A DNA stretch of 64,000 nt from Agrococcus lahaulensis DSM 17612 (GTDB lineage: Bacteria > Actinomycetota > Actinomycetes > Actinomycetales > Microbacteriaceae). The position numbers and the translations under genes were made by a program. Positions 31,907-40,465 of this stretch are shown here, one piece after another (the first letter of the stretch is position 1; the number at the start of each line of letters is the position of its first letter). The notes below the pieces were generated by a model. It ran no database searches, was not told where the DNA came from, and saw only the letters and a list, made by a program, of their open reading frames with translations. The DNA lies in assembly GCF_000425105.1 (NCBI RefSeq), contig NZ_AULD01000005.1, positions 372,001 to 436,000 on the forward strand, given 5' to 3'.

Positions 31907-33118
31907 TCATGCGCCGAGCACGCCGTCGGGGTCGGTGACCAGCACCTCCCGGCCGTCGGCGCGCATCCGCTCGACGGCCTCGGTCAGCAGGCGACGGCCG
32001 ATCGCGCTCGCCGAGACGACGCGCGTCAGGTCCAGCACGACGGGCGAGCGATCGTCGGGGAGCCCCTCGAGCTCGCGCAGCGCCGCCTCGGCCGCGGCGA
32101 AGTGCATCGTGCCCTGCAGCTGCACCTCGCGCACGCCGTCGCCGTCGGTGTCGGGCTCGACCACGCCGTAGAGCACGTGCGTCGCGACCTCGGGCGCGTG
32201 CATGAGGTGGAGGCCGAGCTCGGTCGACATGCGCGCGAACGCTCGCGCGCCACGCACGCTCGTGCCGACGTCGTCGAGCCGCGGCGAGAACGCGCCGGCG
32301 CCGATCTGGCCGGGAAGCGCCCCGAGCACGCCGCCCGCGACGCCGCTCTTCGCCGGGATGCCGACCCGGCTCATCCAGTCCCCCGCGGCGTCGTACATGC
32401 CGCACGTCGCCATGACGCTCAGCGCTTGCGTGCACGCCCAGACGGGCACGACCTGCGCGCCGGTGATCGGATTCCTGCCGCCGTTCGCGAGCGTCATCGC
32501 CATCACCGCGAGGTCGCGCACGTCGACGAGCATCGAGCACTGGCGGATGTAGCCGTCGACGGCGTCGTGCGGCTCGCCGTCGAGCTTGCCCTGCGAGTGC
32601 GACAGGTAGGCGAGCGCGAGCGTGTGGCTCGCGACCGAGCGCTCCGACTCGAACACGGCCTCGTCGATCTCGAGCTCGCGGCCGGCGAAGGCCGAGAGCC
32701 CCGCCCGGACGCGCTCGTCGCGCTCGGCCAGGGTCCACGCGGGGTCGCCGACGAGGGAGTGCGTCGTGACGGCGCCGACGTTGATCATCGGGTTGCGCGG
32801 CCGGCCGCTGGGTTCGAGCGAGATCTCATGGAAGGCGTCGCCCGAGGGCTCGACGCCGACGTGCTCGAGCACCTTCTCGAGCCCACGGTCGGCGAGCGCG
32901 AGCGCGTAGACCAGCGGCTTCGAGATCGACTGGATCGTGAAGCGGTGCTCGGCGTCGCCCGTCGCGTAGACGGTGCCGTCGGCCGTGCAGAGCGCGATCG
33001 CGAAGCGGTCGGGGTCCGCCTCGGCGAGCTCGGGGATCTCGTCGTGCAGCTCCCCGCCGTCGTCGTCGGCGCACTCGCGCAGCATCTCGTCGAGCAGCTC
33101 CGGGATGGGATTGCGCAT
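31907..33118 (-). CDS. glsA: Glutaminase with C-terminal STAS domain
   Basis: 403 residues. Residues 1 to about 300 are a serine-dependent beta-lactamase-fold glutaminase: RFTIQSISKPLVYALAL has the SxxK pair, PRNPMINVGAVTTHSL the next motif, then CGMYDAAGDWMSRVGIPAKSGVAGGVLGALPG. The last 90 residues form a STAS domain (VLDLTRVVSASAIGRRLL), an architecture known in actinobacterial and human-gut glutaminases. It hydrolyses glutamine to glutamate and ammonia. ATG 33118 chosen because homology starts at MRNPIPELLDE; earlier ATGs lie in the terC leader region. Confidence 0.92.
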   Translation of the reverse strand: MRNPIPELLDEMLRECADDDGGELHDEIPELAEADPDRFAIALCTADGTVYATGDAEHRFTIQSISKPLVYALALADRGLEKVLEHVGVEPSGDAFHEISLEPSGRPRNPMINVGAVTTHSLVGDPAWTLAERDERVRAGLSAFAGRELEIDEAVFESERSVASHTLALAYLSHSQGKLDGEPHDAVDGYIRQCSMLVDVRDLAVMAMTLANGGRNPITGAQVVPVWACTQALSVMATCGMYDAAGDWMSRVGIPAKSGVAGGVLGALPGQIGAGAFSPRLDDVGTSVRGARAFARMSTELGLHLMHAPEVATHVLYGVVEPDTDGDGVREVQLQGTMHFAAAEAALRELEGLPDDRSPVVLDLTRVVSASAIGRRLLTEAVERMRADGREVLVTDPDGVLGA

Positions 33119-33231
33119 GCTCGAGGCTAGCGATGCTCGGCTGAGGGCCATCCGTACGGCGAACCGCGGCATCCGCTGTGGCCTCGCAAGGAGAGCACCT
33201 CGATCGGTTCCGGCCGCAGCGTCTGCGCATG

Positions 33232-33237
33232 TATGAT
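33232..33237 (+). promoter_or_regulatory. -10 element upstream of the terC riboswitch
   Basis: TATGAT at 33232-33237, with a weak TTCCGG 18 bp upstream. The start would be near 33243, at the first base of the aptamer P1 stem, so the placement is coherent with the riboswitch. Confidence 0.5.
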
Positions 33238-33243
33238 GCTTGC

Positions 33244-33357
33244 GGAGGGGAGTAGTCCCCCGGCCACGCGTCGTCATTTCGTGCTCGCCATCGGGCTCCG
33301 GCGCTTGGAGGCCTTCGGGTCTCGGACGAGACCTCCAGTTGCACCGTCAACTGGAGG
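33244..33357 (+). promoter_or_regulatory. yybP-ykoY manganese riboswitch upstream of terC
   Basis: The leader has the family start GGAGGGGAGTAG and later CTTGGAGGCC and CGGGTCTCGG blocks, and it precedes a TerC gene as is usual. GGAGG (33244-33248) can pair with CCTCC (33332-33336) to close the aptamer. The same CCTCCAGTTG (33332-33341) can pair perfectly with CAACTGGAGG (33348-33357), which contains the ribosome-binding site of terC. Manganese binding should therefore free the site and turn translation on. Confidence 0.85.
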
Positions 33358-33362
33358 ACACG

Positions 33363-34391
33363 ATGGATGTACCTTTCTATGCCTGGCTCGCCGTGCTCGC
33401 GGCGATCGTCGTCATGCTCGCGATCGATCTCTTCGCACATCGGCGGGCACACGTCATCGGCGTGCGCGAGGCGCTCGCCTGGTCGATCGTCTGGGTGCTC
33501 TCGGGCATCAGCTTCGGGATCGTCGTCTGGAACCTGTGGGGCGCCGAGCTCGGCCAGCAGTACTTCGCCGGCTACCTGATCGAGAAGTCGCTCGCGGTCG
33601 ACAACGTCTTCGTCTGGGCGATCATCTTCGCCGCGTTCTCGGTGCCGCGCGAGCTCCAGCACCGAGTGCTGTTCCTCGGTGTGCTCGGCGCGCTCGTCTT
33701 CCGCGGCATCTTCATCGCGGTCGGGGCTGCGCTCATCGAGAGCTTCGCCTGGATCCTCTACGTCTTCGCCGCATTCCTCATCGTCACGGGCATCCAGATG
33801 CTGCGCACTCGCAACGAGCACGTGCACCCCGAGCGCTCGCGAGTGCTCAGGCTCTTCCGGCGCGTCGTGCCGATGACGGATGCGTACCACGGGCAGCGCT
33901 TCCTCGTGCGGAAGGCGGGAGTCGTGGTGGCGACGCCGCTGCTCGCGGTGCTCGTGCTGGTCGAGGTGACGGACATCGTCTTCGCGGTCGACTCAATCCC
34001 GGCGATCTTCGCGGTCACCTCCGAGCCGTTCCTCGTCTTCACCGCGAACGCGTTCGCGATCCTCGGGCTGCGAGCGATGTACTTCCTGCTCGCCGATCTC
34101 ATCCACCGCTTCGTCTACCTCAAGGTCGGACTCTCGCTCGTGCTGATCTGGGTCGGCGCGAAGATGGCGCTGCTGGACGTGCTGTACATCCCCACGCTCG
34201 TCTCCCTCACTGTCGTCGCGCTCATCATCGGCATCTCGATCGCGGTGTCGCTCGCGGCGACGCGAGGGCAGGAGCGCCGCGCCGTCGAGACAGCGCCCGC
34301 GGGCTCCTTCCGCGTGGCGACAGCGGCTGAGCTCGCCGAGCTCGAGCCGCTGCTGAGCCGCCGCGGCGCGCGCGAGCGGAGCCGCCGGTGA
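33363..34391 (+). CDS. TerC/Alx family membrane protein, probable manganese exporter
   Basis: 342 residues with about eight hydrophobic segments. TerC signatures are LFLGVLGALVFRGIFIAVGAALIE, EKSLAVDNVFVWAIIF with the conserved acidic pair, and VEVTDIVFAVDSIPAIFAVT with the second acidic motif. Members under manganese riboswitches export Mn2+. ATG 33363 has GGAGG five bases upstream within the riboswitch hairpin. The C-terminus is soluble and basic. Next gene overlaps by GTGA. Confidence 0.9.
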   Translation: MDVPFYAWLAVLAAIVVMLAIDLFAHRRAHVIGVREALAWSIVWVLSGISFGIVVWNLWGAELGQQYFAGYLIEKSLAVDNVFVWAIIFAAFSVPRELQHRVLFLGVLGALVFRGIFIAVGAALIESFAWILYVFAAFLIVTGIQMLRTRNEHVHPERSRVLRLFRRVVPMTDAYHGQRFLVRKAGVVVATPLLAVLVLVEVTDIVFAVDSIPAIFAVTSEPFLVFTANAFAILGLRAMYFLLADLIHRFVYLKVGLSLVLIWVGAKMALLDVLYIPTLVSLTVVALIIGISIAVSLAATRGQERRAVETAPAGSFRVATAAELAELEPLLSRRGARERSRR

Positions 34392-34801
34392 CTGTCGCCC
34401 ACACCGTCGCGGTGCTGGTCGACGAGGCGGATGAGCGCCCGCTCGAACTCATGGCCCGCGCCCTCGCCGAGCCGCTCGACGGCCTCGTCGTGGTCGCCGC
34501 GGTGCGCCGCCTCGGCTTCACGACCGATGCGGCGCTCGCCGACCGGCACGCGCTGCGTCGCGAGGCGCTCGTCGAGCACCTCGCCGAGATGGCGCGAGAG
34601 CTCGCGCCGGCTCCACTCGCGTTGCGGCGGCGCAGCCTCGCCGCCCGCTCAGCGGCGCTGCTCCGCACCGCCCGGCGCGCCCGGCGGCTCGCGCGCGCCC
34701 TCGGGGCCACCGCGCTCGTCCACCGGGACGACACGGGCGCAGTCGTGGTCGAGCGGATCGCGGTGAGCCGGCAGCGGCCCGGTTCGACCGAGCGATCGTG
34801 A
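34388..34801 (+). CDS. Hypothetical protein coupled to terC
   Basis: Not recognised. 137 residues, GTG start overlapping the terC stop. The N-terminal VAHTVAVLVDEADERPLELMARALAEPLDGLVVVAAVRRLGF looks like an alpha/beta nucleotide-binding-type fold, vaguely like universal stress proteins, but no ATP motif is visible. The middle is very Arg-rich (RRRSLAARSAALLRTARRARRLARALG). Coupling suggests a role linked to metal export. Confidence 0.55.
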   Translation: MTVAHTVAVLVDEADERPLELMARALAEPLDGLVVVAAVRRLGFTTDAALADRHALRREALVEHLAEMARELAPAPLALRRRSLAARSAALLRTARRARRLARALGATALVHRDDTGAVVVERIAVSRQRPGSTERS

Positions 34802-34815
34802 GCCGCCCGCGCGGC

Positions 34816-35043
34816 TCAGGTCGACGCATCCGCCCCGTCGTCGTCGACCCACTCGAGCAGGTCGCCCGGCTGGCAGCCGAGCACCCGGCACATCGCGTCG
34901 AGCGTCGAGAAGCGCACCGCCTTCGCGCGGCCGTTCTTGAGCACCGCGACGTTCGCGGGGCTCAGCCCGACGCGCTCGGCGAACTCGCCCACGCTCAGCT
35001 TGCGCTTGGCGAGCTCGACGTCGATCCGCACGACGATCGGCAT
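34816..35043 (-). CDS. XRE family (Cro/CI-type) regulator
   Basis: Helix-turn-helix protein of 75 residues: ELAKRKLSVGEFAERVGLSPANVAVLKNGRAKAVRFSTLDAMCRVLGCQPGDLLEW, almost all of it DNA-binding domain. Its start overlaps the stop of the DUF2975 gene (TGATG). Small XRE plus DUF2975 pairs are common in Gram-positive bacteria and are thought to regulate each other. Confidence 0.9.
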   Translation of the reverse strand: MPIVVRIDVELAKRKLSVGEFAERVGLSPANVAVLKNGRAKAVRFSTLDAMCRVLGCQPGDLLEWVDDDGADAST

Positions 35044-35522
35044 CAGATCACCTCGTCGAGCTCGGCGCGGTAGCCGCTCGCCTGCTGCAGCAGTCCGCGC
35101 ATGACGACCATGAGCAGCAGCGGCAGGAGCGAGAGCACGACCGGCCCGAAGAGCGCCATCGGGATGCCCGGGTCGCGGAGCTCGGGGGTGAAGAAGATCA
35201 CGGCCGCGACCGTGAGCGCGCCGGCGGCGAAGAGCGCCCAACCGATCGCGAGCGCCCACACGATCGCGTCGACCCAGCGTTGGGCCTCGTGGCTGAAGAT
35301 GCGGTCGCGCTGCACGAGCGTGAGCAGCCGCCAGATGCAGACGATCACCGCGAGCACCGCGATGATCACGAGCGAGAGCAAGGCCTGCGCGCCCACGCGG
35401 AACCACGGCGCCTCGTCGGCCAGTTCGCCGGGCAGCGACAGCAGCATGATCACGAGCAGCCAGGCGGCGGCGGCCGCGAGCGCCACGCGGAGGAGGAGGA
35501 CGATCCATCGGGAGCGGAGCAT
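35043..35522 (-). CDS. DUF2975 membrane protein
   Basis: 159 residues with four predicted membrane segments (LLLRVALAAAAAWLLVIMLL, ALLSLVIIAVLAVIVCIW, ALAIGWALFAAGALTVAAVIFF and ALFGPVVLSLLPLLLMVVM) and a cytoplasmic loop QRDRIFSHEAQRWVDAI, as in DUF2975. ATG 35522 starts MLRSRWIVLLL; a longer reading frame upstream crosses a likely promoter region. Co-transcribed with the XRE regulator. Confidence 0.85.
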   Translation of the reverse strand: MLRSRWIVLLLRVALAAAAAWLLVIMLLSLPGELADEAPWFRVGAQALLSLVIIAVLAVIVCIWRLLTLVQRDRIFSHEAQRWVDAIVWALAIGWALFAAGALTVAAVIFFTPELRDPGIPMALFGPVVLSLLPLLLMVVMRGLLQQASGYRAELDEVI

Positions 35523-35718
35523 GCGTCGAGCATGACAGCGCATCTCTCGATAGTCAATCGGATTCGATCGAAACAACGAGCGCGGTGGCCCCGCGCGCTT
35601 AGCAGGCACATTCCGGTGGGGTATATCGCGGACGCACAGCCGCCGGTGACCGCACCTCCAGGCGCGACCCCCATGGTGGAAGCAGACCACAAACCCCGAA
35701 CAGGAATGAGGCACGACC

Positions 35719-36489
35719 ATGAGCAACGGCAATCTCTCCATCGACCAGGTGCAGGGCGGCACCGTCTACGACTCGACGGGCGACAAGGTCGGCACCGTGT
35801 CGAGCGTCTACCTCGACGACGCGACGGGCCAGCCTGCGTTCGCGACGGTGAGCACCGGCTGGTTCGGCACGCGCGAGAGCTTCGTGCCGCTCCGCGACGC
35901 GACCGTCCGAGGCGGCGAGATCCACGTGCCGCACACGAAGGACAAGATCAAGGACGCTCCCAACATCGACGCAGACGCGCACGTGAGCGAGGCGGAGGAG
36001 GCAGAGCTCTTCCGCTACTACGACTACCAGGGCGGCACCGGCACCACGGGCACCGACTCCGTGGGCACGGGCTCGGCGGGCACCGGCTCGATGGGCACGG
36101 GCACCGACGCGGTCGACAGCGACCACGAGTCGATCGTCCGTCGCGAGGAGGAGCTGCACGTCGGCACCGAGCGCGTCGAGTCCGGCCGCCTGCGCATCCG
36201 CAAGCACGTCGTGACCGACCACGAGACGGTCACCGTCCCGGTCGAGCGCGAAGAGGTCGAGATCGTTCGCGAGCCGCTCGACGGCACGAGCACCGGCACC
36301 CGCGGCGACCTCGGCGACGACGAGATCGAGGTCACGCTCACCGAAGAGCGGCCGGTCGTCGACAAGCGGGTCGTCGACGCGGAGCGCATCGGCGTCGACC
36401 GCCGCACGGTCGTCGACAACGAGACCGTGCAGGCCGACGTCGCGCGCGAGGAGATCGACATCGACCGCGAGGGCGACACGCGACGCTGA
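35719..36489 (+). CDS. PRC-barrel and DUF2382 (YsnF/AvaK-type) stress protein
   Basis: 256 residues in two parts. Residues 1-100 are a PRC-barrel (GGTVYDSTGDKVGTVSSVYLDDATGQPAFATVST, then FVPLRDATVRG and VPHTKDKIKDAP). A Gly/Thr-rich linker leads to DUF2382, starting VRREEELHVGTERVESG and containing RKHVVTDHETVTVPVEREEVEI and a second copy-like ERPVVDKRVVDAERIGVD. Acidic and hydrophilic, like general-stress proteins. GGAATGAGG precedes the ATG, and a strong terminator follows. Confidence 0.9.
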   Translation: MSNGNLSIDQVQGGTVYDSTGDKVGTVSSVYLDDATGQPAFATVSTGWFGTRESFVPLRDATVRGGEIHVPHTKDKIKDAPNIDADAHVSEAEEAELFRYYDYQGGTGTTGTDSVGTGSAGTGSMGTGTDAVDSDHESIVRREEELHVGTERVESGRLRIRKHVVTDHETVTVPVEREEVEIVREPLDGTSTGTRGDLGDDEIEVTLTEERPVVDKRVVDAERIGVDRRTVVDNETVQADVAREEIDIDREGDTRR

Positions 36490-36501
36490 CGCGGAGCACG
36501 C

Positions 36502-36538
36502 GGAACGGCCCGCCGGCGTACGCCCGGCGGGCCGTTCC
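36502..36538 (+). terminator. Strong hairpin terminator after the PRC-barrel gene
   Basis: GGAACGGCCCGCCGG (36502-36516) pairs perfectly with CCGGCGGGCCGTTCC (36524-36538), a 15-bp stem with a 7-nt loop. No U-tract. Confidence 0.85.
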
Positions 36539-36571
36539 GCGCTGCGGTCGGTCAGCGCGGAGGATGGGCAC

Positions 36572-37198
36572 ATGATCGACCTCGCACCGCTGTGGGCCTT
36601 CGCGGCCGTCGCCCTGCTCGTGACCCTCACGCCGGGCGTCGACACTGCGCTCACGCTCCGCGCCGCGGCGCTCGCTCCGCGCAGGGGCTGGGGCGTCGCG
36701 ATCGGCGTGCAGCTCGGCGTGCTGCTCTGGGGCACGGTGTCCGCGGCCGGGGTGAGCGCGCTGCTCGCTGCGGCGCCGGCGGTGATGGGCGCCGTGCGGC
36801 TCGCCGGCGCCGCCTACCTCATCTGGGTCGGCGGGCGCCTGCTGTGGTCGGCGCTGCGCTCGAGCGCCCGCGATGCCGCGCTGCCGCCGACGAGCGGCAC
36901 GAGCTTCCTCACGGGGCTGCGGCAGGGCCTCGTGACCAACCTGCTCAACCCGAAGATCGCCGCGTTCTACCTCGCCGTGCTGCCCCAGTTCGTGCCGGCC
37001 ACCGGCTCGCCGCTCGCGTGGGGCGCCGCTCTCGCCGGCATGCACGCGCTGCTCGGGCTCGTGTGGCTCGGCGCGCTCGTGCTGCTCGTCCGCACGATGC
37101 GTCGCTGGCTCGCTCGCCCGCGCGTGCAGCGGTCCATCGACGGCGTCGCGGGCGCCGCGATCACGGGCTTCGGAGTCGCCCCCGCCGCGCAGCGTTGA
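36572..37198 (+). CDS. LysE family exporter
   Basis: 208-residue membrane protein of the LysE/RhtB family. The N-terminal ALLVTLTPGVDTALTLRAAALAPRRGWGVAIGVQLGVLLWG holds the conserved TPGxD motif and charged loop; GAAYLIWVGGRLLWSAL and FLTGLRQGLVTNLLNPKIAAFYLAVLPQF are further hallmarks. Likely an amino-acid or small-metabolite exporter; substrate unknown. Confidence 0.88.
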   Translation: MIDLAPLWAFAAVALLVTLTPGVDTALTLRAAALAPRRGWGVAIGVQLGVLLWGTVSAAGVSALLAAAPAVMGAVRLAGAAYLIWVGGRLLWSALRSSARDAALPPTSGTSFLTGLRQGLVTNLLNPKIAAFYLAVLPQFVPATGSPLAWGAALAGMHALLGLVWLGALVLLVRTMRRWLARPRVQRSIDGVAGAAITGFGVAPAAQR

Positions 37199-37240
37199 CG
37201 CCTCGCGCAGTCGTCAGCCGGGCGTGGTTCGATCGGATGC

Positions 37241-38320
37241 GTGGAGGCCGTCTCGAGCGTCGAGCTGCGTCGCGAGGCGCGCGCGATCGCCGCGGCCTGG
37301 GCCTCGTTCGCGATGGGGACGGCGTTCGCGCTCGTGGCGCTGTGGGGTGAGCCGAGGCCGATCGCTGGTGAGGGCTCCGTCGCCCTGCCCGCGGCGGGCA
37401 TCGTCGCGCTCGTCACCGCAGGGGCCTTCGCGCTGAGCACGCTCCTGCACCGCCGCGACGAGGCGGGCCCGATGCCGCCGTGGCAGCGCGCGGTCTCGCG
37501 CGTCTCGACGGTCGCGCTCGCCGTCGGCCTCGCCGCCGTCGCCTATCTCGGCACGCTCACGGGCGCGGAGATCCTCGCCCGCGGGCTGCAGGGGCTCGAG
37601 GCGCCGGCGATCGGCGGCGCGCTGCTGACGGGCATCGCGAGCGCCGCCGCCGGCTGGCTCGCCTTCCGCGCCGGGATCGAGCTCTCGACGCGCGACCTCG
37701 CGACGCTGCTGTTCGGGTTCCTGACGATCGGCACGGTCTTCGCTATGCTCACCGCCGCCGACCCGCGCTGGTGGGAGCGGCACTTCTCCGACCTCGGCGC
37801 GGGCAGCGGCGCCGGCTCCTGGGCGTTCAACGGCACGGTCGTGATCGCGGGGCTGCTCCTGGCGACGATCGGCTCGTACCTCGGCCGCGACCTGCACCGC
37901 TGGCTCGGCGATGCGGCGCTGCCCGGCATCGCGTGGGTCGTGGTGCTCTTCGCGCTCACCGGACTCGCGCTCGCGTGCGTCGGCCTCTTCCCCGTGCCCT
38001 CGGCGCCGCTGCTCCACAACATCGCCGCGTTCGGGGCGCTCGGCCTCTTCGGCGCCGCCGCGGGCGCCGTGATGCTCGTCATGCCGCGACCGCCCCGAGC
38101 GCTCGTGCTCACGACCGCCGGCGCCGCGGTCGCGATCGTCGTCGCGCTCCTGCTGTGGCACCCGCTCGCTGTCTACTCCGCCGCTGGGCTCGAGGCCGTG
38201 GCGGTCGGCATCGCCTTCGTGTGGCTCACGACGCTCGTGCGCACGATCGGCGCGTTCTCCCCTGACGCATCCCGCCCCTCTGCCGTGCCGCACCTGCTGC
38301 GTGCCAGGGTGGACGCGTGA
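37241..38320 (+). CDS. DUF998-type integral membrane protein
   Basis: 359 residues with about ten hydrophobic segments. Distinctive motifs are TVFAMLTAADPRWWERHFSDLGAG, followed by SWAFNGTVVIAGLLLATIG and LFPVPSAPLLHNIAAFGALGLFGAAAGAVML, which match DUF998-like proteins. GTG start at 37241. It is followed, with a four-base overlap, by a paralogue that carries a frameshift. Function unknown. Confidence 0.8.
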   Translation: MEAVSSVELRREARAIAAAWASFAMGTAFALVALWGEPRPIAGEGSVALPAAGIVALVTAGAFALSTLLHRRDEAGPMPPWQRAVSRVSTVALAVGLAAVAYLGTLTGAEILARGLQGLEAPAIGGALLTGIASAAAGWLAFRAGIELSTRDLATLLFGFLTIGTVFAMLTAADPRWWERHFSDLGAGSGAGSWAFNGTVVIAGLLLATIGSYLGRDLHRWLGDAALPGIAWVVVLFALTGLALACVGLFPVPSAPLLHNIAAFGALGLFGAAAGAVMLVMPRPPRALVLTTAGAAVAIVVALLLWHPLAVYSAAGLEAVAVGIAFVWLTTLVRTIGAFSPDASRPSAVPHLLRARVDA

Positions 38321-39440
38321 GGCTGCGGTCCGTGCCGACGAACGCCCCCGCGCAGGGTCCGCGCGCCCGGCAGGAGCTGCACGCGGTGGTCGCGGCGGTC
38401 GTCGCCGGCGTCGCGACCTTCGCGCTCGGCCTCGCGCTCATGGGCGAGGGCCTGCGCCGATCGGCGGCAGCGCATCCGTCGCCCGCATCGCCGCGCTCAC
38501 GACCGGCATCGCCGCGGCGCTCTCGTTCCTCGTCGCCAACCTGCGCTCGACGACGCCCGTGCCGCGCCTCGGCGGCCGCTGGAGCCGCACGGTCCGCGTC
38601 GTCAGCACCATCGCGATCACGCTCGTGTGCTTCGGCCTCGGCTACCTCGGGGCGCTCTCGGCGGGCGAGATCATGCAGGCCGGGTTCCTCGGCCTGCAGC
38701 TCGACCCGTTCGCGGGAGCCCTCGCGTGCGGCCTCGCGGGTGCCGCGGCCGCGTACCTGACGCATCCGCTCGGCCACGACATCGGCACCCGCACGCTCGG
38801 CGTGCTCGTGCCGTCGTTCCTCGTCGTCGGCGTGATCTTCTCGATGCTCACCGCCTCGCAGGAGGACTGGTGGCAACTGCACTTCTCGCAGCTCGGGGTC
38901 GGCGGCGGCATCTCGGGCTTCGCCTTCAACATGACGCTCGTGCTGTCGGGCGTGCTCGTCGCGACGATGGGCGCGTACGCGCGCGGCGACCTCGAGGCCG
39001 CGACGGGGCGCGCGAGCACCGGCTCGCGCTGGGTCGGACGGCTCATCGCCGGCATCGGCGTGTCGATGGTCTTCACCGGGCTCGTCCGCATCGACATCGC
39101 CGAGTGGCTCCACATGGTCTTCGGCTCGAGCATGGTGCTGCTCTTCTGCGTGCTCTGCACGGGCCTGCCGTGGTTCGCGCCGCGACTGCCGAAGTCCATC
39201 CACGTCGTCTCGATCGCGATGGTGGTCGCGACGATCGGTGCGCTCCTGCTGTGGGAGCCGGTCGGCTACTACAGCTTCACGGGCTTCGAGTTCGCCGCGT
39301 GCGGCTTCATCTTCGTCTGGCTCAGCGCCTTCATCAGGGCGCTCGCGGCCGTGCGGGAGGACCGGGCGGATGCGGTGGGCCGACCGGGTGCGCAGGCCGA
39401 CTCGACATCGATGCCGCCAGGCGGCAAGGTGGGGTCATGA
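38317..39440 (+). pseudogene. DUF998 paralogue with a 1-nt frameshift
   Basis: Starts GTG 38317 (overlapping the previous gene) with residues up to ALMGEGLRR, then loses frame near 38457. From 38464 the next frame gives GGSASVARIAALTTGIAAALSF and continues intact to 39440, including IFSMLTASQEDWWQLHFSQLG and the same membrane pattern as its paralogue. Adding one C in the run CGCC restores LRPIGGSASVA, which matches the paralogue's PRPIAGEGSVA. Either a real mutation or a base-calling error in a C run. Confidence 0.75.
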
Positions 39441-39652
39441 GCGAGAACGAACCGGCAGAGGCAGAGACGCCGCAGGACACGCCAGAGGGCGTCGAGAGCC
39501 CTGCGGAGGCGCAGCGCCGCAAGTTCCGCGAGGCGCTCGACAAGAAGAAGCTCGGCCACCACGGCCAGGGCATGGCACCCCAGGGCGGCGTGCAGGGCGC
39601 GCATTCCGGCCCCGCGGTGCAGAAGCGCGTGCACCGGCGCAAGAGCGGCTGA
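39437..39652 (+). CDS. DUF5302 family small protein
   Basis: 71 residues. The C-terminal half KFREALDKKKLGHHGQGMAPQGGVQGAHSGPAVQKRVHRRKSG is typical of small actinobacterial proteins of DUF5302 type; the N-terminal half is acidic (SENEPAEAETPQDTPEGVESPAEAQ). Starts ATGA on the stop of the DUF998 paralogue. Function unknown. Confidence 0.8.
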   Translation: MSENEPAEAETPQDTPEGVESPAEAQRRKFREALDKKKLGHHGQGMAPQGGVQGAHSGPAVQKRVHRRKSG

Positions 39653-39668
39653 TCCCGGTCGCCGCGCG

Positions 39669-40415
39669 TCAGTCTCGCGGGGGCGCGTCCGCCTCCGCGA
39701 GGTAGCTGAGCTGCGCCGCGGTCGACGCCTCGGCGGCGAACCGCACGTCGTCGGCGAGGTCGGCGTAGACCAGGTCGACGACGTCGCCGACCGTCGCCTC
39801 GGCGGCGCTCGCGCCGAGATCGCGCAGCGCCTGCCGCACCTGCTCGAGCCGCTCGAGCCGGTGCGCGCGGTACTGCCGCGCGATGGCCGCGACCGAGGGC
39901 AGCGGATCGCCGTGGCCCGGCAGCACCTCGAGGTCGCCGAGCTCCTCGAGCTTGTCGAGGCTCGCGAGGTACGGCGCGATCGCGCCGTCGGGGTGCATGA
40001 TCACGGTGGTGCCGCGGCCGAGGATCGTGTCGCCCGTGAGCACCGCGCGGTCCGGCACGACGATGCTGACCGAGTCGTGCGTGTGGCCGGGGGTCGCGAG
40101 GATCTGCAGCTCGGCGTCGCCGACCGGGATCCACTCGCCGTCGACGAGCGGCGAGCCGCCGTGGCACTCATCGGGGTCGAGGCCGCGCAGCACCGCGCCG
40201 GTCGAGCGGGCGAGCTCGCGCGCCGACTCCGTGTGGTCGGTGTGCTTGTGGGTGACGAGGATGAGCCGCGGGGCGAGATCGACGAGCCGCTCGACGTGCT
40301 CGGCGTCGGCGGGCCCGGGGTCGACGACGATCTCGCCGCCGATCACGTAGGTGTTCGTGCCGTCGAGGGTCATCGGACCGGGGTTCGGTGCGAGGATGCG
40401 CTGGATCTCCACCAT
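39669..40415 (-). CDS. Metallo-beta-lactamase fold hydrolase
   Basis: 248 residues. The metal site motif is LVTHKHTDHTES (HxHxDH), with later ligands in ATPGHTHDSVSIVV, LTGDTILGRG and LPGHGDPLPS. The C-terminal helical part (YRAHRLERLEQVRQAL) is typical of LACTB2-like and hydroxyacylglutathione-hydrolase-like proteins. Substrate not predictable; could be an endoribonuclease-like LACTB2 homologue. Confidence 0.88.
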   Translation of the reverse strand: MVEIQRILAPNPGPMTLDGTNTYVIGGEIVVDPGPADAEHVERLVDLAPRLILVTHKHTDHTESARELARSTGAVLRGLDPDECHGGSPLVDGEWIPVGDAELQILATPGHTHDSVSIVVPDRAVLTGDTILGRGTTVIMHPDGAIAPYLASLDKLEELGDLEVLPGHGDPLPSVAAIARQYRAHRLERLEQVRQALRDLGASAAEATVGDVVDLVYADLADDVRFAAEASTAAQLSYLAEADAPPRD

Positions 40416-40465
40416 GCGACCGAGGGTAGCCCCGGCATGTCACCGGCATCTGGTGACATGGAGCC

